A stretch of 64,000 nucleotides of DNA from Thermoleophilales bacterium (lineage in GTDB: Bacteria > Actinomycetota > Thermoleophilia > Solirubrobacterales > 70-9): contig JACJWZ010000002.1 of the NCBI GenBank assembly GCA_020636895.1, forward strand, positions 868,001-932,000, in the 5' to 3' direction. Shown here piece after piece: positions 58,148-64,000 of the stretch. The translations under genes and the position numbers were made by a program. The notes beneath the pieces were generated by a model. That model was given only the letters and a program-made list of their open reading frames with translations, had not been told where the DNA came from and ran no database searches. Position 1 is the stretch's first letter, and every line of letters begins with the position of its first letter.

Positions 58148-58546
58148 ATGAACAAGAAGACCTTCATCTCCTTCGGCCTTCTGGCCCTCCTGCTCGTCGC
58201 GATCATCCCGCTGTGGGCATACAAGAAGGACGGCTCGCTGGATTCGTCGTCCGACGCCGTCGCCGCATCCGACGACTACGCGCGGGAGCTCTTCCAGACC
58301 AACTGCGGCTCCTGCCACACGCTCGCCCGCGCCGGCACCGACGGCGTCGTCGGGCCCGACCTCGATGCCCGCCTCGCCGGCGCGGCCGGGCCCGCGCAGG
58401 ACGATCAGGCGATCGCGGCGATGCAGAGCCGGGTCGAGAACGCGATCAAGAACGGCTTGGGCGACGGCGCGATGCCGGCGGGCATCCTGCAGGCGTCCGA
58501 GGTCGAGATCGTCGCCAACTTCGTCGCGCGCGAAGCCGGCCGCTGA
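58148..58546 (+). CDS. Membrane-anchored class I cytochrome c
   Basis: A 132-residue electron carrier. An uncleaved-looking N-terminal helix (ISFGLLALLLVAIIPLWAY) anchors a haem domain with CGSCH (C53, C56, H57). A distal Met in DGAMPAGIL probably gives His/Met ligation. GPDLDARLAG is a loop typical of small c cytochromes from oxidase modules. No oxidase gene is adjacent. It ends about 200 nt before dnaK. CCGCCG/CGGCGG at 58585-58602 may help end its message. Confidence 0.87.
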   Translation: MNKKTFISFGLLALLLVAIIPLWAYKKDGSLDSSSDAVAASDDYARELFQTNCGSCHTLARAGTDGVVGPDLDARLAGAAGPAQDDQAIAAMQSRVENAIKNGLGDGAMPAGILQASEVEIVANFVAREAGR

Positions 58547-58624
58547 TCCGGCCGCCCGCCTCCCCACCTCACACCTATCCCCTTCCGCCGCCCCGTCGGC
58601 GGCCCTTGCGCTGAGCGCGATTCC

Positions 58625-58717
58625 GGCTTGTCCAAGCCATTTGTCGCCAGTTTGGCCGATAGGCATATATCTGCTACGCTGCGACTCAGATTTTCCTCTG
58701 CTTCGAAGCTAAAGCAG
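58625..58717 (+). promoter_or_regulatory. dnaK operon promoter region with palindromes
   Basis: GGCTTG-TC-CAAGCC (58625-58638) is a perfect inverted repeat. TTGGCC (58652-58657), a 17-bp spacer and TACGCT (58675-58680) form a -35/-10. In the leader GCTTCGAAGC (58700-58709) and CTGCTT/AAGCAG (58698-58717) form hairpins. Neither CIRCE nor the canonical HspR site CTTGAGT-N7-ACTCAAG is present; the CTTG/CAAG repeat may be its local form. Confidence 0.5.
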
Positions 58718-58755
58718 ACCTTCATTCACACAGTCAACGAGAGGAACTGAAAGAC

Positions 58756-60654
58756 ATGGGCAAGACCATCGGAATCGACCTCGGCACGACCAACTCGTGC
58801 TTCGCGGTCATGGAGGGCGGCGAGCCGACCGTCCTCGAGAACTCGGAGGGCGGTCGCACCACGCCTTCCGTCGTCGCGTTCACGGACTCCGGCGAGCGGC
58901 TCGTCGGCACCGTCGCCAAGCGGCAGTCGGTGATGAACCCCGAGCGCACCATCTACTCGATCAAGCGCTTCATGGGTCGCAAGGAAGCGGAGGTCAAGGA
59001 GGAGGAGCGGATCGTCCCCTACGACGTCGAGCCGGGCCCCAACGGCGACGTCCGCGTCCGCATCGGCGACGAGCAGTACTCGCCGCCGGAGATCTCGGCG
59101 ATGATCCTGCAGAAGATCAAGACCGACGCCGAGGCCAAGCTCGGCGAGACGGTCGACGGCGCGGTGATCACCGTCCCCGCCTACTTCAACGACGACCAGC
59201 GCCAGGCCACCAAGGACGCCGGCAAGATCGCCGGCCTCGACGTCAAGCGCATCATCAACGAGCCGACCGCCGCGTCGCTGGCCTACGGCCTCGACAAGGA
59301 GGGCACGGACCAGACGATCCTCGTCTTCGACCTCGGCGGCGGCACCTTCGACGTGTCCGTGCTGGAGATCGGCGACGGCGTCTTCGAGGTCAAGTCGACC
59401 GCGGGTGACAACCACCTCGGCGGCGACAACTGGGATGCCGCGATCGTCAACTGGCTGGTCGCCGAGTTCAAGAAGGACCAGGGCATCGACCTGGCCGCCG
59501 ACAAGAACTCGCTGCAGCGCCTCTACGAGGCCGCGGAGAAGGCCAAGATCGAGCTCTCGACCACGCAGGAGACGCAGATCAACCTGCCGTTCATCACCGC
59601 GGTGGAGGGCCAGCCCCGCCACCTCGAGATGAAGCTCTCCCGCGCGAAGCTCAACGAGCTCACGGGCGACCTGCTCGAGCGCGTCGTCGCGCCCGTCAAG
59701 CAGGCGCTGGCCGACGCCGACACGAGCGTCGACCACGTCGTCATGGTCGGCGGCATGACCCGCAGCCCGGCCGTCCAGGAGAAGGTCAAGGAGCTGACCG
59801 GCAAGGACCCGCACAAGGGCGTGAACCCGGACGAGGTCGTCGCCGTCGGCGCCGCGATCCAGGCGGGCGTCCTCGCCGGCGATGTCAAGGACGTGCTCCT
59901 GCTCGACGTCACCCCGCTCACCCTCGGCATCGAGACCAAGGGCGGCGTGATGACCAAGCTCATCGAGCGCAACACGACGATCCCGACCAAGCGGTCGGAG
60001 ACGTTCTCGACCGCGGACGACAACCAGACGCAGGTCGAGGTCCACGTCCTCCAGGGAGAGCGCGAGATGGCCGCGGGCAACAAGTCGCTGGGCAAGTTCC
60101 AGCTCACCGGCATCCCGCCGGCGCCGCGCGGCATGCCGCAGATCGAGGTCACGTTCGACATCGACGCGAACGGCATCCTCAACGTCTCCGCCAAGGACCA
60201 GGGGACCGGCAAGGAGCAGACCATCGAGATCAAGGGCGGCTCCGGCCTCTCCGACGACGAGGTCCAGCAGATGGTCAACGACGCCGAGTCGCACGCCGAC
60301 GAGGACCGCAAGGCGAAGGAGCTGGCCGAGGCCCGCAACGTCGCCGAGCAGGCCGTCTACCAGGGCGAGAAGCAGGTCGAGGAGCTCGGCGAGCAGATCG
60401 ACGAGTCCGCCAAGGCGGAGATCAGCTCCGCACTGGACGACCTCAAGGGCGTCCTCAACTCGGCCGACCCCGAGGAGATCAAGGCGAAGACCGCCGCACT
60501 CGAGGCCGCCTTCCACAAGGTGTCCGAACAGATCTACGCCAACGCCCAGGCCCAGGGTGCGAGCGGTGAGGACGCCGGCTCCGGCTCCTCCACCAACGGG
60601 GGCGACCCCGAAGAGGAGGTCGTGGATGCCGAGGTCGTCGAGGAAGACAAGTAA
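58756..60654 (+). CDS. dnaK: Chaperone DnaK (Hsp70)
   Basis: An ATP-driven chaperone of 632 residues. GIDLGTTNSCFAVMEGG opens the actin-like ATPase; IINEPTAASLAYGLDKEGTD and VFDLGGGTFDVSVLEIGDG are Hsp70 signatures. VGGMTRSPAVQEKV lies at the domain end. The linker DVLLLDVTPLTLGIETKGG leads to the substrate domain (to about residue 505) and the helical lid. The tail ends in an acidic EEEVVDAEVVEEDK. GAGAGGAAC stands 8-10 nt before the ATG. First gene of dnaK-grpE-dnaJ-hspR. Confidence 0.98.
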   Translation: MGKTIGIDLGTTNSCFAVMEGGEPTVLENSEGGRTTPSVVAFTDSGERLVGTVAKRQSVMNPERTIYSIKRFMGRKEAEVKEEERIVPYDVEPGPNGDVRVRIGDEQYSPPEISAMILQKIKTDAEAKLGETVDGAVITVPAYFNDDQRQATKDAGKIAGLDVKRIINEPTAASLAYGLDKEGTDQTILVFDLGGGTFDVSVLEIGDGVFEVKSTAGDNHLGGDNWDAAIVNWLVAEFKKDQGIDLAADKNSLQRLYEAAEKAKIELSTTQETQINLPFITAVEGQPRHLEMKLSRAKLNELTGDLLERVVAPVKQALADADTSVDHVVMVGGMTRSPAVQEKVKELTGKDPHKGVNPDEVVAVGAAIQAGVLAGDVKDVLLLDVTPLTLGIETKGGVMTKLIERNTTIPTKRSETFSTADDNQTQVEVHVLQGEREMAAGNKSLGKFQLTGIPPAPRGMPQIEVTFDIDANGILNVSAKDQGTGKEQTIEIKGGSGLSDDEVQQMVNDAESHADEDRKAKELAEARNVAEQAVYQGEKQVEELGEQIDESAKAEISSALDDLKGVLNSADPEEIKAKTAALEAAFHKVSEQIYANAQAQGASGEDAGSGSSTNGGDPEEEVVDAEVVEEDK

Positions 60655-60657
60655 TCC

Positions 60658-61314
60658 ATGAGCACCCATCACGGAGCTCACAGCTCGGGACCCGAGGGGG
60701 CGGCTGCGGCCGCCTCCTCTGAGCCTGAGGTGGTCGATGCCGAGGTCGTCGAGGAGGAGGTGCTCGATGCCGAGGTCGTCGATGGCGACGGCGTGCACGA
60801 CGCCGCCGCGAACGGCGAGCCGGAGACAGAGGCGGAAGCCGCCGCGGTCGAGGACGACCCGTTGGCCGATGCCCTGCGCGAGCGCGCCGAGTACCTCGAG
60901 CTCGCGCAGCGCACCCGCGCCGACTTCGAGAACTACAAGCGCCGCGCGGCGATGCAGGCGAAGGAGGCCGAGCAACGCGGCCGGGCGGCGATCGCCCGCA
61001 ACCTGCTGCCGGCGATCGACAACCTGCAGCGCGCACTGGCGGCGGCCGCGGACGAACAGTCCGGCGGCGCGGCCGACGACGAGCTGACGAAGGGCTTCGT
61101 GCTCGTCCACGACGAGCTGCGCACCGCGCTCGAGCGCAGCGGGGTGAACGCGTTCGACCCCGCCGGGTCGAAGTTCGATCCGACCCTGCATGAGGCCGTC
61201 TCCACGGCCCCCGCCGAGGGCGTCGAGCCCGGCACCGTGCTCGAGACTCTGGAGCTCGGCTACAAGGTCGACGAGCAGGTGATCCGGCCGGCGCGCGTCG
61301 TGGTCAGCGGGTAG
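60658..61314 (+). CDS. grpE: Nucleotide exchange factor GrpE
   Basis: Releases ADP from DnaK. Residues 20-65 are a very acidic, disordered tail containing VVDAEVVEEEVLDAEVVDGD, which repeats the DnaK tail. Residues 70-130 are the long dimeric helix (ADALRERAEYLELAQRTRAD, FENYKRRAAMQAKEAEQR). The C-terminal beta domain reads FDPTLHEAVSTAPAEGVEPG, then EQVIRPARVVVSG. Length 218. It starts 3 nt after the dnaK stop. Confidence 0.97.
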   Translation: MSTHHGAHSSGPEGAAAAASSEPEVVDAEVVEEEVLDAEVVDGDGVHDAAANGEPETEAEAAAVEDDPLADALRERAEYLELAQRTRADFENYKRRAAMQAKEAEQRGRAAIARNLLPAIDNLQRALAAAADEQSGGAADDELTKGFVLVHDELRTALERSGVNAFDPAGSKFDPTLHEAVSTAPAEGVEPGTVLETLELGYKVDEQVIRPARVVVSG

Positions 61315-61322
61315 GGACACCG

Positions 61323-62450
61323 ATGCCAACCCGAGATCCATACGAGGTGCTCGGCGTCGACAAGAAGGCGTCCGACGAGGAGATCAAGCGGGCGTACCGC
61401 AAGCTGGCGCGCGACTACCACCCCGACCGCAACCCCGACGACCCGAAGGCCGAGGAGCGATTCAAGGAGATCGGACAGGCCTACGACACGCTTAAGGACC
61501 CTGAGAAGCGCAAGGCCTACGACTCAGGCGGCATGTTCGGATTCGGCCGCGGCGGTGGCCCCGGCGCCGGGCCCGGCGGCTTCAACGTCGGCGACGTCGG
61601 CGACATCTTCTCCAGCATCTTCGGCCGTGGGCGCGGCGGCCCCGAGCCACAGCGCGGCCGTGATCTCGAGACCGAGATCAGGCTCACCTTCGAGCAGGCG
61701 ATGGAGGGCGCGCAGATCCCCGTCACCGTGCCCAAGCAGGCGCGCTGCGGAACCTGCAGCGGCAACGGCGCCGCCCCCGGCACGAGGCCGGTCACCTGCC
61801 CGCGGTGCGAGGGCAGCGGCATCGATGCCCAAAGCCAGGGCTTCTTCTCGATCTCCCAGCCCTGCCCGCAGTGCGGTGGGCGCGGTCAGATCGTCGAGAC
61901 GCCGTGCCCCGAATGCCGTGGCAGCGGCGTCACCAAGCAGCGCAAGCGCTACCGGGTGAACGTTCCGGCGGGCGTCAAGGACGGAACCAGGATCCGGCTC
62001 GCCGGCAAGGGCGAGGATGGCCCGCTCGGCGGCCCCTCCGGAGACCTCTTCGTGACCACGCGCGTCGCCGCCTCGCCGGTGTTCGCGCGCCGCGCCGACG
62101 GCAACCTCGAGGTCAAGGTCCCGATCACGGTCGCCGAGGCGATCGGCGGAGCCAACGTCGAGGTGCCGACCCTGCGCGGGACGAAGCGGATCCGGATCGC
62201 CCCCGGCACCCAGCACGGCACCGTGCACCGGCTGCGCGGAGAGGGTCCTCCCCGGACCAACGCGAGCGGACGCGGCGACATCTACTACCGCTTCGAGATC
62301 GAGATCCCGACCGAGCTCGACCGCAAGCAGCGCGAGGCGCTCGACGAGCTCTCGCGCAGTCTCGACGGAGCCGACCCGCGCGAGCGCATCCTTCGGGACG
62401 CGCGGCGCCGAGCCGGATCCGCCGACGAGTCGGAGAAGGTTGGGGCGTGA
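61323..62450 (+). CDS. dnaJ: Chaperone DnaJ (Hsp40, type I)
   Basis: The DnaK co-chaperone, 375 residues. The J domain has DYHPDRNPDDPKAEERF with the HPD tripeptide near residue 35. A Gly/Phe region follows (GGMFGFGRGGGPGAGPGG). The zinc domain holds four CxxCxGxG repeats between about residues 140 and 205 (CGTCSGNG, CPRCEGSG, CPQCGGRG, CPECRGSG). Two beta-barrel substrate domains follow and the end is a short basic tail. It is 8 nt behind grpE and its TGA overlaps the hspR ATG by one base. Confidence 0.97.
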   Translation: MPTRDPYEVLGVDKKASDEEIKRAYRKLARDYHPDRNPDDPKAEERFKEIGQAYDTLKDPEKRKAYDSGGMFGFGRGGGPGAGPGGFNVGDVGDIFSSIFGRGRGGPEPQRGRDLETEIRLTFEQAMEGAQIPVTVPKQARCGTCSGNGAAPGTRPVTCPRCEGSGIDAQSQGFFSISQPCPQCGGRGQIVETPCPECRGSGVTKQRKRYRVNVPAGVKDGTRIRLAGKGEDGPLGGPSGDLFVTTRVAASPVFARRADGNLEVKVPITVAEAIGGANVEVPTLRGTKRIRIAPGTQHGTVHRLRGEGPPRTNASGRGDIYYRFEIEIPTELDRKQREALDELSRSLDGADPRERILRDARRRAGSADESEKVGA

Positions 62451-62947
62451 TGAGCACCTCGGGCCCGCGTCGCACCAAGGTCGTCAGGACCACAAGGGTC
62501 GAGACCGAGATCGACCGCGAGCGTGGTGTGTTCATGATCTCGGTCGCGGCCGAACTCGCGGAGATGCACCCGCAGACGCTGCGGATGTACGAGGCCCGCG
62601 GCCTGATCCAGCCGAAGCGCTCGCCGAAGAACACGCGGCTCTACTCCCACGAGGACGTCGAGCGGCTGCGGCGGATCCAGGAGATGACCGGTGAGCAGGG
62701 ACTCAACCTCGCCGGCGTCGAGACCGTGCTCGAGCTCGAGGACCGGCTCGAGGCGATGCGCGCGGAGCTGCGGGCGATGCGCGAGCGGACGGAGAAGATG
62801 GAGCGGCACATGAACGCGCAGATCGAGCAGACGCGCCGCTCACTCCGCGCCGAGCTCGTCCCCTACGGCGCCTACGAGTCGAAAGACATCCCGCCTTCGA
62901 CCGTACGGATCCCCATCGAGGATCGCCGGCGCCGTCCCGGCGCCTGA
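62450..62947 (+). CDS. hspR: MerR-family heat-shock repressor HspR
   Basis: The 165-residue repressor that, in Streptomyces and mycobacteria, shuts off dnaK and clpB. After a basic 27-residue N-terminal extension comes the MerR winged helix: FMISVAAELAEMHPQTLRMY, EARGLIQPKRSPKNTRLYSH, EDVERLRRIQEMTGEQGLNL. The coiled coil LEDRLEAMRAELRAMRERTE follows, then a tail with YGAYESKD. It lies last in the operon it probably controls with DnaK as co-repressor. The start overlaps the dnaJ stop (TGATG). Confidence 0.93.
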   Translation: MSTSGPRRTKVVRTTRVETEIDRERGVFMISVAAELAEMHPQTLRMYEARGLIQPKRSPKNTRLYSHEDVERLRRIQEMTGEQGLNLAGVETVLELEDRLEAMRAELRAMRERTEKMERHMNAQIEQTRRSLRAELVPYGAYESKDIPPSTVRIPIEDRRRRPGA

Positions 62948-62995
62948 GCTCGCTTCGCGGTGGGCGGCCCGTCGAGAGAAGGGTCCCGGCGCCGG

Positions 62996-63041
62996 ACGTG
63001 TCGACCGCAAGTGGACTTCTTCCCCGCTTCTCGGTGACACC
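62996..63041 (-). repeat. Dispersed palindrome family B, copy 4 (inverted)
   Basis: Read on the minus strand it runs TGTCACCGAGAAGCGGGGAA... to GTCGACACGT, aligning along its length with the copy at 44373 (TGTCACCGAAAAGCGGGAAG). It sits between the convergent hspR and RTX-like genes. Confidence 0.75.
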
Positions 63042-63094
63042 CCCACCGAATGACGCCGAGACGGCCGCGGCGGGCCTCCGCGCGGGCGGCGGGG

Positions 63095-64000
63095 CTACTC
63101 GCAGCCGCTCAGGCGATCTCCGCCCTTCGACGCGCAGCGGTCCTTGCCGGGGCCACCACTCAGGCGGTCCTTGCCCGGGCCACCGGCGAGACGGTCGTCG
63201 CCGGATCCTCCCTTGATCCTGTCCTTGCCGCCGCCGCCCTTGACCTTGTCGTTCCCGCTTCCGGCCTTGACCTTGTCGTTGCCACCGCCGCCGAGAACCG
63301 TGTCGTCGCCGGCTCCGGAGGAGATGGCGTCGTTCCCACCGCCGCCGCAGACCAGGTCGTCGCCGCCGCCCGGGCGGATCTTGTCGTTGCCCTCGGTGCC
63401 GACGATCACGTCGGCGCCTGCGGTGCCGCGCACCGTTCCGGCGCCGCTCGCGACGATCGTGGCGACGCGACCCTTGCAAGTGCTCGTCTCGCCTGGCGGG
63501 GTCGGCTCGACCGGATCAATTGGATCGACCGGCTCCTCAGGCTCCTCCGGCGCGGGGGTCGGGCTGAGCTGGGTGATCGCGTCGTCGCTCTCGATGCCGG
63601 CGTCGGCGAGCTGCGGCCCGAAGTTCGCGTTCCCGGTCAAGAACCCCCCGGAGGTGACGTAGGCGTCGCGGCCGTCCGGGCTCAGGGTGATCGAGGTCGG
63701 GGCGTTCAGCGGCGTCGCCTTCTGGCAGATCGATCCGAGGAGGGCGGTGGCCTCGTCGAGGTTCCGCGGGTCGATCGAGCAGCCCACCGGAGCGGCGTCC
63801 TGCGTGAGCAGCCCACCGTCGTCCCGCTGGAAGGAGCCGACACCGTGATAGAGCGACGAGACGTAGGCGCTGCTTCCGTCCGGGCTGAACGCGATGTCGG
63901 AGGGCAGGATGGTTCCGAGGCCGGCGAGCGAGCAGCCGGTCGTCGGCTGCAAGCTCCCCGACGGCAGGCCGATCTGCTGGATGCACGGCGGATCGAGCTG
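63095..64000 (-). CDS. Secreted beta-propeller protein with RTX-like repeats (5' end outside window)
   Basis: The frame is open to the edge, so the N-terminus is missing. The visible first part has propeller/YVTN-type repeats: SDIAFSPDGSSAYVSSLYHG and TSITLSPDGRDAYVTSGG, separated by Cys-containing loops (QPTTGCSLAGLG; APVGCSIDP). A Pro/Glu linker (PEEPEEPVDPIDPVEP) leads to about nine Gly/Asp nonapeptides of the GGxGxDxhx type (GGGGNDAISSGAGDDTVLGG), Ca2+-binding in RTX proteins. It ends KDRCASKGGDRLSGCE. The Lys-rich repeats GSGNDKVKGGGGKDRIKGG differ from acidic classical RTX. It would be an extracellular structural or binding protein. Confidence 0.82.
   Translation of the reverse strand, partial: QLDPPCIQQIGLPSGSLQPTTGCSLAGLGTILPSDIAFSPDGSSAYVSSLYHGVGSFQRDDGGLLTQDAAPVGCSIDPRNLDEATALLGSICQKATPLNAPTSITLSPDGRDAYVTSGGFLTGNANFGPQLADAGIESDDAITQLSPTPAPEEPEEPVDPIDPVEPTPPGETSTCKGRVATIVASGAGTVRGTAGADVIVGTEGNDKIRPGGGDDLVCGGGGNDAISSGAGDDTVLGGGGNDKVKAGSGNDKVKGGGGKDRIKGGSGDDRLAGGPGKDRLSGGPGKDRCASKGGDRLSGCE

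Noticed and set aside
58620..58755. CIRCE element (GCACTC-N9-GAGTGC)
   Set aside because: No match on either strand; control is more likely by HspR.
62941..63090. Intrinsic terminator after hspR
   Set aside because: The hairpins there belong to palindrome family B, and no T-tract follows on the plus strand.

Overview
The window is GC-rich, densely coded bacterial chromosome with no phage, plasmid, CRISPR or rRNA signature. Gene content points to an actinobacterium: a dnaK-grpE-dnaJ-hspR operon, inositol-phosphate synthase beside a CDP-alcohol phosphatidyltransferase, F420-type and steroid-type oxidoreductases, Tat-exported flavoenzymes, frequent GTG starts and leaderless-looking promoters. 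The secreted protein at the right edge, with RTX-like repeats and a Cys-bounded end, and the Lys/Arg-rich tail on a lipase, make me favour the deep-branching class Thermoleophilia (Solirubrobacterales). That placement is inference.

Layout. 1-5062: a pyridoxal-phosphate decarboxylase, an amidinotransferase-fold enzyme and an M20 amidohydrolase in one direction (arginine/polyamine or ureide-type nitrogen metabolism), then a lipoprotein. 5096-11517: amino-acid permease, enolase-superfamily enzyme, ferritin, and two Tat-exported FAD amine-oxidase-like proteins facing each other across a strong terminator and a candidate small RNA. 11745-16835: tRNA-Asp, FAH-family hydrolase, PepSY/glycosyltransferase membrane protein, lipoprotein, alpha/beta hydrolase, flavin-split-barrel protein. 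16848-26197: Baeyer-Villiger-type monooxygenase, heparinase-like lyase, MOSC protein, HAD phosphatase, alkylsulfatase and secreted lipase, a degradative stretch. 26284-33560: TetR/P450 pair, enoyl-reductase-like protein, MYG1-like hydrolase and two flavoproteins. 33622-44135: tRNA-Val, CEOS-like dehydrogenase, copA with a CsoR-like operator, SDR, lgt directly behind tRNA-Glu, argF, EEP hydrolase, a histone/phasin-like protein, an RNA m5U methyltransferase and an LLM oxidoreductase. 44481-52549: small membrane protein, divergent UDG-fold Fe-S protein, GT4-PHP fusion, GMC oxidoreductase, large ATPase-LuxR regulator. 52610-58546: inositol-lipid cluster (ino1, PI-phosphate synthase-like, PAP2), haloalkane-dehalogenase-like hydrolase, PfkB kinase, endonuclease III, membrane cytochrome c. 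58640-62947: heat-shock operon. 63095-64000: truncated secreted beta-propeller/RTX-like protein.

Two things cut across the window. About fifteen genes carry a -10 hexamer TAnnnT only 6-9 nt before the start codon, so leaderless transcription looks common; two divergent pairs share overlapping -10 hexamers. Second, intergenic spaces, especially between convergent genes, hold dispersed imperfect palindromes: one family with GCCGAACGT arms (three copies), one with TGTCACC/GGTGACA ends (four copies plus a remnant) and a 62-bp tandem repeat carrying hairpins. I could not match these to named repeat families from memory; they are the most plausible undescribed elements here.
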